NCBI GenBank assembly: GCA_965220855.1
Contig: CBDCQY010000001.1
Location: forward strand, 1,922,001-1,986,000
Direction of reading: 5' to 3'
Source: Bin95 sp965220855
GTDB lineage: Bacteria > Pseudomonadota > Alphaproteobacteria > Bin95
DNA: 64,000 nt
Under the pieces are notes generated by a model. That model was not told the origin of the DNA, did not search any database, and saw nothing but the letters and a program-made list of their open reading frames with translations. Numbering within the stretch: position 1 is the first letter of the stretch; every line of letters begins with the position of its first letter. Shown here in pieces: positions 18,527 through 26,934 of the stretch. The position numbers and the translations under genes are program-made.

Positions 18527-19654
18527 ATGCACAAACCCCTCGAAGGACTGCTGGCGGTGAGCCTGGAGCAGGCGGTGGCGGCGCCGTTTCTGACCGCGCG
18601 GCTGGCCGACGCCGGCGCGCGGGTCATCAAGCTGGAGCGCCGGGAGGGGGATTTCGCGCGCGGCTATGACAATTACGTCAAGGGCTACTCCACCTATTTC
18701 GTCTATCTGAACCGGGGCAAGCAGTCCCTGGTCATCGACATCAAGGATGCGGGCGACCGCGCGCTGCTGCATCGCATCCTGGCGAAGGCGGACATCTGGG
18801 TGCAGAACCTCGCGCCGGGCGCGGCGGAGCGGGCCGGCTTCGGCTCCACGGAGCTGCGCGCACTCTATCCGCGCCTCATCACCGTCGATATCTCCGGCTA
18901 TGGCGAGGTCGGCGCGCCCTACGACCGGATGAAGGCCTATGACATGCTGGTGCAGGCGGAGAGCGGCGTCGCCTCGGTGACCGGCTCGGAGGCCGAACCG
19001 GGGCGCATCGGCGTCTCGGCCTGCGACATCGCCACCGGCATGTTCTGCCACGCCGCGGTGCTGGAGGCGCTGCTGAAGCGCGGCATCGACGGCAAGGGGT
19101 CGGGCGTCAAGGCGTCGCTGTTCTCCTCCATGGCGGACTGGATGTCGGCGCCGCTGATGTGGCATGAATATGCCGGCCGGACCTGGCCGCGCATGGCGCT
19201 CCGCCATCCGGCGCTGGTGCCCTACGGAGCCTTCGGCGCCTCGGACGGCCACCGGGTGATGATCGCCTGCCAGAACGACCGCGAATGGCGGCGCTTCGCC
19301 GAAACGGTGCTGGAGCGCCCGGACCTCGCCACCGCGCCGAAATTCGCCACCCAGGTGGCGCGCGTGGAGCATCGCGCCGAGGTCGAGGCGCTGCTGGAGC
19401 AAATCCTGTCGCGGCTCGACCGCGCGACGCTCCGCGCCCGCCTGGCGGCGGCGGATATCGCCTTCGGCAGCGTCAACACGGTCGCCGACCTGGCGGAGCA
19501 TCCCGCGCTCCGCCGGGCCGAGATCGGGACTGCCGCCGGCCCGGTCAGCCATGTCGCGCCGGCGGTCTATTTCGACGGAGAGCCCCGGGAATATGGGCGG
19601 ATTCCCGAGCTGGACGAACACGGCGCCCAGATCCGGGAGGAATTTTCGCCATGA
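18527..19654 (+). CDS. Class III (CaiB/BaiF) CoA-transferase
   Basis: A 375-residue family III CoA-transferase that moves CoA between carboxylates through an enzyme-bound aspartyl anhydride. Catalytic Asp167 is in VSACDIATGM. Family motifs are VIKLERREGDFARGYD, NRGKQSLVIDIKD, ISGYGEVGAPYD and a C-terminal VNTVADLAEHPALRR. ATG 18527 follows a GGAAG site. The TGA overlaps the ATG of the next gene, a mesaconyl-C4-CoA hydratase-like protein. In Chloroflexus, mesaconyl-CoA C1-C4 transferase (Mct) and this hydratase act in sequence, so an Mct-like intramolecular transfer is a reasonable inference, not a proof. Confidence 0.9.
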   Translation: MHKPLEGLLAVSLEQAVAAPFLTARLADAGARVIKLERREGDFARGYDNYVKGYSTYFVYLNRGKQSLVIDIKDAGDRALLHRILAKADIWVQNLAPGAAERAGFGSTELRALYPRLITVDISGYGEVGAPYDRMKAYDMLVQAESGVASVTGSEAEPGRIGVSACDIATGMFCHAAVLEALLKRGIDGKGSGVKASLFSSMADWMSAPLMWHEYAGRTWPRMALRHPALVPYGAFGASDGHRVMIACQNDREWRRFAETVLERPDLATAPKFATQVARVEHRAEVEALLEQILSRLDRATLRARLAAADIAFGSVNTVADLAEHPALRRAEIGTAAGPVSHVAPAVYFDGEPREYGRIPELDEHGAQIREEFSP

Positions 19655-20526
19655 GCACCACCGCCGCCGACCTCGCCTATCTGCGCGACGCGATCGGCAA
19701 CACCGAGGAGAGCCGCGACTTCGCCGCGCCGATGCAGATCCACGGCCTCGCCGCGCTGCTCGACAAGCCGGACACGCCCGCCATGGGCGACCCCATCGGG
19801 CCGATGGGCCACTGGTGCTACTTCTATCCGCGCGTTCCGGCCTCCGGCATCGGCGCCGACGGCCATCCCGAGCGCGGCGGCTTCCTGCCGCCCACGCCGC
19901 TGCCGAGGCGCATGTTCGGCGGCTGCCGCACCACCTATCGCCAGGATGTGCTGATCGGCGAGGAGATCGTCCGCCGGGCGCGCATCGAGGATGTCGCGAT
20001 CAAGGACGGGCGGAGCGGCATCCTGGTCATCGTGACGGTCGCCTACGAGATCGAGAGCCCGCGCGGGCTGTGCATCGAGGAAGAGCACGACATCGTCTAT
20101 CGCGACAATCCGCCGGCGGGCGGCGGCGACGCGCGCGGCAACAGCGGCAAGACCGGCAATGCGCCGGACGATCACGCCTTCATCCGGCGCATCGATCCGG
20201 ATCCGGTGATGCTGTTCCGCTATTCGGCGATCACCTTCAACGGCCACCGCATCCATTACGACCGCAAATATGTGACCGAGGTGGAGGGCTATCCGGGGCT
20301 GATCGTGCACGGGCCGCTGACCACGACGCACATGCTGGAGCTCGGCATGGCCCAGATGCCGGGGCGGCGCGTCGCGCGCTACGACTTCCAGGCCCGCGCG
20401 CCGCTGTTCGACACCGCGCCCTTCCACGTGGCCGGCAAGCCCGGCGCGGACGGCAACAGCCAGACGCTCTGGTCGGTGACGCCGGAGGGCAATCTCGGCA
20501 CCGTCGCCACGGTCATCTACGACTGA
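19651..20526 (+). CDS. Mesaconyl-C4-CoA hydratase-like (FAS1-like/MaoC) protein
   Basis: A 291-residue double hot-dog hydratase. The N-terminal half has a FAS1-like dehydratase region with LPRRMFGGCRTTYRQD and DIVYRDNPP. The C-terminal half has the MaoC-like catalytic pattern FRYSAITFNGHRIHYDRKY, then EGYPGLIVHGPLTTT. Family members hydrate or dehydrate CoA thioesters such as mesaconyl-C4-CoA to citramalyl-CoA. It overlaps the CoA-transferase by 4 nt, a strong sign of a joint pathway. A paralogue lies at 58676-59530. The gene ends 1 nt before the convergent moaE. Confidence 0.85.
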   Translation: MSTTAADLAYLRDAIGNTEESRDFAAPMQIHGLAALLDKPDTPAMGDPIGPMGHWCYFYPRVPASGIGADGHPERGGFLPPTPLPRRMFGGCRTTYRQDVLIGEEIVRRARIEDVAIKDGRSGILVIVTVAYEIESPRGLCIEEEHDIVYRDNPPAGGGDARGNSGKTGNAPDDHAFIRRIDPDPVMLFRYSAITFNGHRIHYDRKYVTEVEGYPGLIVHGPLTTTHMLELGMAQMPGRRVARYDFQARAPLFDTAPFHVAGKPGADGNSQTLWSVTPEGNLGTVATVIYD

Positions 20527-20527
20527 C

Positions 20528-20983
20528 TCAGTCGTCGGGGCCGCGCCTCCGCCAGCGCTCGCGCGCCAGATCGTCTTCGCTTCGGGCGGCGACCCAGCGC
20601 TCGCCGGCGCGGGTCTCCTCGCGCTTCCAGAACGGCGCCTCGGTCTTGAGCCAGTCCATCAGGAAGGCGCAGCTCTCGAAGGCGGCCTGGCGATGGGCGG
20701 ACGCGGTGACGGTCAGCACGATCGGATCGCCCGGCTCCAGCCGGCCGTAGCGATGCACGATCAGCGCGGCCTCCAGCGGCCAGCGCCGCCGGGCCTCGGC
20801 CTCGATGCGCTCCAGCTGGCGCTCGGTCATGCCGGGATAATGCTCCAGCGTCATGGCGCCGAGGCCGCCCAGGTCGCGCACCAGGCCGACAAAGCTCGCC
20901 ACGCCGCCGATGCGGGTGTTGCCGGCGGTGAGCGCGGCGATCTCCAGGCCGGCGTCGAACGGCTCGCGCTGCACCCGGATCAT
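20528..20983 (-). CDS. moaE: Molybdopterin synthase catalytic subunit
   Basis: A 151-residue MoaE that, with thiocarboxylated MoaD, adds the dithiolene sulfurs to precursor Z (cPMP). Recognisable parts are GGVASFVGLVRD, LEHYPGMTE, VHRYGRLEPGD, SAHRQAAFESCAFLMDWLK and TEAPFWKREE with the active-site lysine. ATG 20983 starts the homologous region. It lies 4 nt after moaD in a moaD-moaE pair, the last gene of the pgsA-mobB-moaD-moaE unit. Confidence 0.94.
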   Translation of the reverse strand: MIRVQREPFDAGLEIAALTAGNTRIGGVASFVGLVRDLGGLGAMTLEHYPGMTERQLERIEAEARRRWPLEAALIVHRYGRLEPGDPIVLTVTASAHRQAAFESCAFLMDWLKTEAPFWKREETRAGERWVAARSEDDLARERWRRRGPDD

Positions 20984-20987
20984 CGCG

Positions 20988-21239
20988 TCAGCCGCCCGTG
21001 ACCGGCGGGAAGAAGGCGATCTCGTCGCCGGGCGCGATCGGCGCGTCGAACTCCGCAAACTCCCGGTTGACGGCGCAGCGCACCGCCGCGCGGTCGGCGA
21101 AGGCGTCCGCCTGGCCGGCGTCGCCGGCCGCCAGCCAGTCCATCAGCGCGCCGACGGTGGCCACCTCCGGCGGCGGCGAGACCTCGCGCTCGGACAAGCC
21201 CGCCTTGTCGCGGAGCCAGGCGAAATAGAGAACCTTCAC
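20988..21239 (-). CDS. moaD: Molybdopterin synthase sulfur carrier subunit
   Basis: An 83-residue ubiquitin-like sulfur carrier that ends in Gly-Gly (FFPPVTGG), the residues adenylated and thiocarboxylated by MoeB. It starts MKVLYFAWLRDKAGLSE, a standard MoaD opening. The start overlaps the end of mobB by 4 nt (21236-21239) and moaE follows after 4 nt. The gene implies that the cell assembles molybdenum cofactor, but no molybdoenzyme is in this window. Confidence 0.94.
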   Translation of the reverse strand: MKVLYFAWLRDKAGLSEREVSPPPEVATVGALMDWLAAGDAGQADAFADRAAVRCAVNREFAEFDAPIAPGDEIAFFPPVTGG

Positions 21240-21748
21240 GGACGCAACTCCAGCCGCTCGACGATGAAATCGGCGATCGCGCCCGGATCGTCAAGGTCGA
21301 GCGCGGCCAGCCCTCCGGCGCGCACCGCCGGGGCGCTTTCGGCGTCGCAGGCCACGGCGAGCGCGTGCGGGTCGTCCGGCCAGAGCGGCGGGTCGTCGCC
21401 GCCCGCGCGATGGACGATCAGCTTGGGGTGGGCGGCGCGCTTGTAGCCCTCCACCAGCACCAGATCGACCGGCGACAGCCTGGCCAGCAGCTCCGCCAGC
21501 GGCGGCTCTCCGCCCGGCCCGAGTTCGTGGATCAGCGCCCAGCGCCGGCTGGAGGCGACCAGCACCTCCGAGGCGCCCGCGCGGCGGTGCTCGTGCGAGT
21601 CCTTGCCGGGGCGGTCGATATCGAACGCGTGATGGGCGTGCTTCACGGTGGAAACCCGGAGGCCCCGGCGGCGCAGAGCCGCCAGCAGCTTCAGCACCAG
21701 CGTGGTCTTGCCGCTGCCGCTCCAGCCCGCAATGCCGAGCACCTTCAT
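21236..21748 (-). CDS. mobB: Molybdopterin-guanine dinucleotide biosynthesis adaptor MobB
   Basis: A 170-residue P-loop GTP-binding protein. Walker A is GWSGSGKTT at about residues 8-16. STVKHAHHAFDIDRPGKDSHEHRRAGA and LVLVEGYKRAAHPKL are standard MobB blocks. MobB helps MobA attach GMP to molybdopterin. It overlaps moaD by 4 nt at its end and pgsA by 4 nt at its start, so this is a continuous coupled unit. Confidence 0.93.
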   Translation of the reverse strand: MKVLGIAGWSGSGKTTLVLKLLAALRRRGLRVSTVKHAHHAFDIDRPGKDSHEHRRAGASEVLVASSRRWALIHELGPGGEPPLAELLARLSPVDLVLVEGYKRAAHPKLIVHRAGGDDPPLWPDDPHALAVACDAESAPAVRAGGLAALDLDDPGAIADFIVERLELRP

Positions 21749-22272
21749 TCGAGCCTCGCCAGCGCCTTGCGCACATAGCCGGCCCCGCTCCACAGCGCCA
21801 GCAGCGCCGCCAGCCAGAGCAGCGCCAGCCCGGCATGCTGCGCGGCCGGAGCCAGCCCGGGCGCCGCGATCAGCAGCGCCAGCGCCACCATCTGGGCGGC
21901 GGTCTTGCACTTGGCGAGGCCGGTGACCGGCAGCCCGCCCACGCCCACCACCTCGCGCAGGCCCGCCACCGCCAGCTCGCGCATCAGGATCAGCACGGCC
22001 GCCAGCGTGCCCCAGAGACCGAGCGCGCCCGCGCCCGCGAGCAGCAGCGCCGTGCCCAGCACCAGCACCTTGTCGGCGATGGGGTCGAGCGCCGCCCCGA
22101 GCGCGCTCACCTGCCCGCGCTTCCTGGCGATGTGCCCGTCGGCGAGATCGGTGGCGGCCGCCAGCAGGAACAGCGCCAGCGCCAGCCAGATGCGCTCGGC
22201 CGCCAGCAGCAGCGCCAGCGGCGGCAGGACGGCGATCCGCGAGAGGCTCAACAGGTTCGGCAGCGCAAGCAT
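21745..22272 (-). CDS. pgsA: CDP-diacylglycerol-glycerol-3-phosphate 3-phosphatidyltransferase
   Basis: A 175-residue inner-membrane enzyme that makes phosphatidylglycerol phosphate from CDP-diacylglycerol. The CDP-alcohol phosphatidyltransferase motif is complete: D-x2-D-G-x2-A-R-x8-G-x3-D-x3-D, beginning at DLADGHIAR. Several hydrophobic helices surround it. ATG 22272 gives the usual MLALPNLLSLSRI opening; an upstream in-frame ATG adds non-conserved residues. It heads the pgsA-mobB-moaD-moaE unit. pgsA next to moaD/moaE is common in Alphaproteobacteria. Confidence 0.94.
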   Translation of the reverse strand: MLALPNLLSLSRIAVLPPLALLLAAERIWLALALFLLAAATDLADGHIARKRGQVSALGAALDPIADKVLVLGTALLLAGAGALGLWGTLAAVLILMRELAVAGLREVVGVGGLPVTGLAKCKTAAQMVALALLIAAPGLAPAAQHAGLALLWLAALLALWSGAGYVRKALARLE

Positions 22273-22375
22273 GGCCCCGGTTTCATCCCCCGACGTCGCG
22301 CCAGTATGCGGCGGCGCCTCCGCCGGGCGCAAGCCGGCCGGGCGCTTCTCGGGCGCGCGGCGCCGCTTGCCGCTG

Positions 22376-22657
22376 CTACTTGATCTCCACCTCGATGAAG
22401 ATCACGTCGTCCGTGTCGCCGGGATTGCTCACATCGTGTTCGACGCCTTCGGCGCGGAAATAGGGGGAACCCGTGGCGATGTCGATGACACGCTCGCCGT
22501 CCGCCTCCTTCAGGAGAAGCTTGCCGGTGGTGACCGGCACGACCACATAGTCGAACTCGTGCCGGTGCCAGCCGGTCGCGTCCCCCGGCCGGAAGCGCCA
22601 CTCGGTCACGCGCACGCGGTCGTTGTCGATCATCAGGGTCGGCGTCGCGGAACCCAT
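22376..22657 (-). CDS. Small cupin-domain protein
   Basis: A 93-residue single-domain cupin. The first cupin motif is visible around GDATGWHRHEFDYVVVPV, with a possible metal-binding His pair and an acidic residue. The second motif is reduced (GSPYFRAEGVEHDVSNPG). ATG 22657 is chosen because GAGGAG lies just upstream; the frame extends to an ATG at 22786 that would add 43 weakly coding residues and touch the divergent ftsB start. Function is unknown; such proteins can be small dioxygenases, isomerases or sensors. Confidence 0.72.
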   Translation of the reverse strand: MGSATPTLMIDNDRVRVTEWRFRPGDATGWHRHEFDYVVVPVTTGKLLLKEADGERVIDIATGSPYFRAEGVEHDVSNPGDTDDVIFIEVEIK

Positions 22658-22784
22658 GCTCGTCTCCTCGATTGCGGCCTTGCGTTCGGCGATGGTTTCA
22701 GGCTCCGGCCCGTCGCACAAGTCCGCGAGCGGCGAGTGTCGGCTGTCTTGACCGCCATGGCCTGTTGTGGTTGCTTGCGCCATC

Positions 22785-23108
22785 ATGTCAGCCCGCAGCG
22801 AGATCGAGCGCTTGGTGAAACTGGCCGTCGGCCCGGTGACGGCGGCCTGCGTGGCGCTCTATTTCGGCTATCACGCGCTGGTCGGAGAGCATGGCGCCAT
22901 TTCGCTGCTGGATATGGAACGACGCATGGACGAGGCCTCCGCCCTGCATGAGACGCTGCGCGAGCGGCGCCAGCGCCTGGAGTTGCGCGCCGCGCAATTG
23001 CGGCGCGACCCGGTGGACGCCGACCTGCTCGACGAATATGTCCGCGCCATGCTGCATGTCGGGCGGCCGGACGAGATCGTGATTCTGCTGGACCCGAACG
23101 CGGGTTGA
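22785..23108 (+). CDS. ftsB: FtsB/DivIC-type septum formation initiator
   Basis: A 107-residue bitopic membrane protein with a short N-terminus, one transmembrane helix at about 14-33, then a coiled coil at about 44-78 (LDMERRMDEASALHETLRE). The C-terminus has LLDEYVRAMLHVGRPDEIVIL, as in alphaproteobacterial septum formation initiator proteins. FtsB bridges FtsL and FtsQ in the divisome. It lies 30 nt before pdhA, the normal alphaproteobacterial context. ATG 22785 is preferred over ATG 22767. Confidence 0.85.
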   Translation: MSARSEIERLVKLAVGPVTAACVALYFGYHALVGEHGAISLLDMERRMDEASALHETLRERRQRLELRAAQLRRDPVDADLLDEYVRAMLHVGRPDEIVILLDPNAG

Positions 23109-23138
23109 GCGATTATCCCCGCAGCATGGAGGCCGGGC

Positions 23139-24170
23139 ATGGACGGGCCGACGCTGGAGAAGCCGGACGGCGCGGAGACGGGCGAGCGCCCGGTCGCTGA
23201 CGGCAAGGAGCCGGACGGGGCGCTGCTGCTCCACTGGTATCGGGAGATGTTGCTGATCCGCCGCTTCGAGGAGCGGGCGGGGCAGCTCTACGGCATGGGG
23301 CTGATCGGCGGCTTCTGCCACCTCTATATCGGCCAGGAGGCCGTGGTGGTGGGCGTGCAGGCCTGCCTGAAGGACGGCGATTCGGTGGTCACCGGCTACC
23401 GCGACCACGGCCATATGCTGGCGGCCGGCATGGAGTCGCGCGGCGTCATGGCGGAGCTCACCGGGCGCGTCGGCGGCTATTCGCGCGGCAAGGGCGGCTC
23501 GATGCACATGTTCTCGCGCGAGAAGAGCTTTTTCGGCGGCCACGGGATCGTCGGCGCGCAGGTGCCGATCGGGGTGGGCCTCGGCTTCGCGCATCGCTAC
23601 CGCGAGAGCGACAATGTGTCGGTGGTCTATTTCGGCGACGGCGCGGCCAATCAGGGCCAGGTCTATGAGGCGCTCAACCTCGCCGCGCTCTGGGAGCTGC
23701 CGGTGCTGTTCGTCATCGAGAACAACAAATACGGCATGGGCACCTCGGTCACGCGCGCGGCGGCGGGCGCTGCGCTTCATGCGCGCGGCGCGGGCTTCGG
23801 CATTGACGGGCGCATGGTCGATGGCATGGACGTGCGCGCCGTTTACGCCGCCGCCGGCGAGGCGGTCGCCGAGGCGCGCCGGGGCCGCCCGACCATCCTG
23901 GAGATGGAGACCTACCGCTATCGCGGCCATTCCATGTCGGACCCGGCCAAATATCGCTCCCGCGAGGAGGTGAACCGGATGCGCCGCGAGCGCGATCCCA
24001 TCGAGCGGCTCAGCGAATTGCTGGAAAGCGAGGGCCACGCCGACGCAGAGGCGCTCAAGGCCATCGACGCCGAGGTGCGCGCCGTGGTGACCGACGCGGC
24101 CGAGTTCTCCCGGCAAAGCCCGGAGCCGGACCCCTCCGAGCTCCACACCGAAGTGCTGCTGGAGGCGTGA
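23139..24170 (+). CDS. pdhA: Pyruvate dehydrogenase E1 component, alpha subunit
   Basis: A 343-residue thiamine diphosphate subunit of the heterotetrameric E1 that decarboxylates pyruvate and reductively acetylates the E2 lipoyl group. The TPP-binding motif GDGAANQGQVYEALNLAALW (GDG...N) is present, along with the phosphorylation-loop-like YRYRGHSMSDPAKYRSREEV. ATG 23139 follows GGAGG. It is the first enzyme gene of the pdhABC-lpd-lipA operon. Confidence 0.97.
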   Translation: MDGPTLEKPDGAETGERPVADGKEPDGALLLHWYREMLLIRRFEERAGQLYGMGLIGGFCHLYIGQEAVVVGVQACLKDGDSVVTGYRDHGHMLAAGMESRGVMAELTGRVGGYSRGKGGSMHMFSREKSFFGGHGIVGAQVPIGVGLGFAHRYRESDNVSVVYFGDGAANQGQVYEALNLAALWELPVLFVIENNKYGMGTSVTRAAAGAALHARGAGFGIDGRMVDGMDVRAVYAAAGEAVAEARRGRPTILEMETYRYRGHSMSDPAKYRSREEVNRMRRERDPIERLSELLESEGHADAEALKAIDAEVRAVVTDAAEFSRQSPEPDPSELHTEVLLEA

Positions 24171-24175
24171 CGCCC

Positions 24176-25525
24176 ATGCCCGTCGCCGTGACCATGCCGG
24201 CGCTCTCGCCGACCATGACGGAGGGAACGCTCGCCCGCTGGCTCGTGTCGGAGGGCGACCGGGTGAGCCCCGGAGACGTGATCGCCGAGATCGAGACCGA
24301 CAAGGCCACCATGGAGGTCGAGGCGGTCGAGGAAGGGACGGTCGCGAGCCTGGTGGTGCCCGAAGGCGCGGAAGGCGTGGAGGTCAACGCCACCATCCTG
24401 CTGCTGGACACCGGCGACGGGGCCGCCGCGCCGCCCGTCGCGCCTCAGCCGACGGCCGAGGCGCCGCCGGCCCCGCCTGCCGCCCGGCCCGCCGCCGCGC
24501 CCCGTCCGGCGCCGCCCGCCCCGGAGCCGGACTATGCGGGCGAGACGGCGGAGGTGACCGTGCGCGAGGCGCTCCGCGACGCCATGGCCGAGGAGATGCG
24601 CCGCGACGAGGACGTCTTCGTGATGGGCGAGGAGGTCGCGGAATATGAGGGCGCCTACAAGGTGACCCAGGGCCTGCTGGCGGAGTTCGGCGCGCGGCGG
24701 GTGCGCGACACGCCGATCACCGAGCAGGGTTTCGCCGGCCTCGGCGTCGGCGCGGCCTTTGGCGGCCTGCGCCCGGTGGTCGAGTTCATGACCTTCAATT
24801 TCGCCATGCAGGCCATCGACCAGATCGTCAATTCCGCCGCCAAGACGCTCTACATGTCCGGCGGTCAGATGGGCTGTCCGATCGTCTTCCGGGGGCCGAA
24901 CGGAGCGGCCTCCAGGGTCGCAGCGCAGCATTCGCAATGCTACGCCAGCTGGTATGCGCATGTTCCGGGCCTCAAGGTGGTGGCGCCCTTCTCGGCGGCG
25001 GACGCCAAGGGTCTGCTGAAGGCCGCGATCCGCGACCCCAACCCGGTGATCTTCCTCGAAAACGAGCTGCTCTACGGCGAGCGCGGCGCCGCGCCGACCG
25101 ACCCCGACTTCGTCCTGCCGATCGGCCGCGCCAGGCTGCTGCGTCCGGGGCGGGACGTCACCATTACCGCCTTCTCGCGCATGTGCGCCGTGGCGCTGGA
25201 GGCGGCGGAGCTGCTGGCCGAGGACGGGATCGAGGCGGAGATTATCGACCTGCGCTCGCTGCGCCCGCTGGACCGCGAGGCCATCGCCGCGTCGGTGCGC
25301 CGGACCAACCGCATCGTGACGGTGGAGGAAGGCTGGCCGGTCGCCGGCATCGGCGCGGAGATCGCCGCGCTGGTGATGGAGGACGCCTTCGACTGGCTGG
25401 ATGCGCCGGTCGTGCGCGTCGCCGGCAAGGATGTGCCGATGCCCTACGCCGCCAATCTGGAGGCGCTGGCGCTGCCGGATGCGGCGCGCATCGCCGCCGC
25501 CGCCCGCGCGGTCTGCTACGCCTGA
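24176..25525 (+). CDS. pdhB: Pyruvate dehydrogenase E1 component, beta subunit with lipoyl domain
   Basis: A 449-residue E1 beta subunit with an extra N-terminal lipoyl domain at about 1-77. Lys43 in ETDKATME is the lipoylation site. An Ala/Pro-rich flexible linker (about 80-120) follows, then the E1 beta core with VMGEEVAEYEGAYKVTQGL, DTPITEQGFAG and a transketolase C-terminal region. A lipoyl domain on E1 beta is known in Rhizobiales and other Alphaproteobacteria. ATG 24176 is preferred over GTG 24167 because GGAGG sits about 10 nt upstream of the ATG and only 1 nt from the GTG. Confidence 0.95.
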   Translation: MPVAVTMPALSPTMTEGTLARWLVSEGDRVSPGDVIAEIETDKATMEVEAVEEGTVASLVVPEGAEGVEVNATILLLDTGDGAAAPPVAPQPTAEAPPAPPAARPAAAPRPAPPAPEPDYAGETAEVTVREALRDAMAEEMRRDEDVFVMGEEVAEYEGAYKVTQGLLAEFGARRVRDTPITEQGFAGLGVGAAFGGLRPVVEFMTFNFAMQAIDQIVNSAAKTLYMSGGQMGCPIVFRGPNGAASRVAAQHSQCYASWYAHVPGLKVVAPFSAADAKGLLKAAIRDPNPVIFLENELLYGERGAAPTDPDFVLPIGRARLLRPGRDVTITAFSRMCAVALEAAELLAEDGIEAEIIDLRSLRPLDREAIAASVRRTNRIVTVEEGWPVAGIGAEIAALVMEDAFDWLDAPVVRVAGKDVPMPYAANLEALALPDAARIAAAARAVCYA

Positions 25526-25539
25526 GGGGGAGCGGTCGG

Positions 25540-26916
25540 ATGGCCACCGAAATCCTGATGCCGGCGCTCTCGCCGACCATGACGGAAGGCAATCTGGTCA
25601 AGTGGCTGGTCGCCCGGGGCGACCGGGTGAACGCCGGCGACGTGATTGCCGAAATCGAGACCGACAAGGCGACCATGGAGGTCGAGGCGGTCGATGAGGG
25701 CATCGTCGGGCGCATTCTGGTGGAAGAGGGCAGCGAGGGCGTGGCGGTGAACGCCGTGCTCGCTCTGCTGGTGGCGGAGGGCGAGTCGCTGGATGACGCA
25801 GCCGCGCCGCCGGCCGAGCCGGCTCCGTCTCCCGCCGAGCCGCCGGCCGCCGCGCTGTCGGTCGCGGCGTCGGGAGAGGTGAAGGCGACGCCGGTCGCCC
25901 GGCGCATGGCGGCGCTGGCCGGCATCGATCTCGCCTCGGTGGCCGGCAGCGGCGCGCATGGGCGCATCACCAAGGCCGATGTCCAGCGGGCGTCGGACGG
26001 CGCGGCCGCGCCGGTCGAGGACGGTGCGCGCATCTTCGCCAGCCCCCTGGCGCGCGCCATGGCTCGCGAGGCCGAACTGCCGCTGGACGGCATCGCGGGC
26101 AGCGGCCCGGAAGGGCGCATCGTCAAGCGCGATATCGAGCGCGCGCTCGCCCAAGGCGCGCCCCGGCCGGAGACCGCCGCCGAGCCGGCGCCCGCAGCCC
26201 CGCCGCCGGCCGGGCTGCCGCCGGGCCTGCCGCCCTTCGAGCGCGTCCGGCACACCAGCATGCGCAAGGTCATCGCCCGCCGGCTCACGGAATCGAAGCA
26301 GACCGTGCCGCATTTCTATCTGTCGGTGGATTGCGAGATCGACGCCCTGCTGGCGGCCCGCCGGGAGATCAATGCGCGCGCGCCGGAAGGCGTGAAGGTC
26401 TCGGTCAACGATTTCGTCGTCAAGGCGCTCGCCGCTGCGCTCACGCGCGTGCCGGACGCCAATGCGAGCTGGACCGACGAGAGCCTGCTGAAGTTCTCGC
26501 AGGTCGATGTCGCGGTGGCGGTCGCGGTGCCGAACGGCCTGGTCACGCCGGTGGTGCGCCAGGCGGAGACCAAGGGTCTGGCGGCGATCTCCGCCGAGAT
26601 GGCGGATTTCGCCGCGCGGGCGCGCACCGGCAAGCTCATGCCCGAGGAATATCAGGGCGGGACCACCAGCGTCTCCAATCTCGGCATGTTCGGCGTCCGG
26701 CAGTTCGATGCGGTCATCAATCCGCCCCATGCGACCATCCTGGCGGTCGGCGCGGGCGAGCAGCGCGCGGTGGTGAAGGACGGCGCGCTCGCGGTCGCCA
26801 CCGCGATGACCTGCACGCTCTCCTGCGACCATCGCGCGGTCGATGGCGCGCTCGGCGCCCGGCTGCTGGGCGAATTCAAGGCGCTGGTCGAATGTCCGAC
26901 CGCGATGCTGCTTTAG
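25540..26916 (+). CDS. pdhC: Dihydrolipoamide acetyltransferase (E2) with two subunit-binding domains
   Basis: A 458-residue E2 core of the pyruvate dehydrogenase complex, which transfers acetyl groups from lipoamide to CoA. Order of domains: lipoyl domain about 1-80 with Lys43 in ETDKATME, a linker, a peripheral subunit-binding domain at about 116-150 (TPVARRMAALAGIDLASV, GSGAHGRITKADV), a second similar domain at about 166-203 (SPLARAMAREAELPLDGI, GSGPEGRIVKRDI), a Pro/Ala linker, and the catalytic domain from about 235 with His431 in DHRAVDG. Two subunit-binding domains are unusual; E2 normally has one. It lies 14 nt after pdhB. Confidence 0.96.
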   Translation: MATEILMPALSPTMTEGNLVKWLVARGDRVNAGDVIAEIETDKATMEVEAVDEGIVGRILVEEGSEGVAVNAVLALLVAEGESLDDAAAPPAEPAPSPAEPPAAALSVAASGEVKATPVARRMAALAGIDLASVAGSGAHGRITKADVQRASDGAAAPVEDGARIFASPLARAMAREAELPLDGIAGSGPEGRIVKRDIERALAQGAPRPETAAEPAPAAPPPAGLPPGLPPFERVRHTSMRKVIARRLTESKQTVPHFYLSVDCEIDALLAARREINARAPEGVKVSVNDFVVKALAAALTRVPDANASWTDESLLKFSQVDVAVAVAVPNGLVTPVVRQAETKGLAAISAEMADFAARARTGKLMPEEYQGGTTSVSNLGMFGVRQFDAVINPPHATILAVGAGEQRAVVKDGALAVATAMTCTLSCDHRAVDGALGARLLGEFKALVECPTAMLL

Positions 26917-26934
26917 GGCGGAGACTCGGAACTC

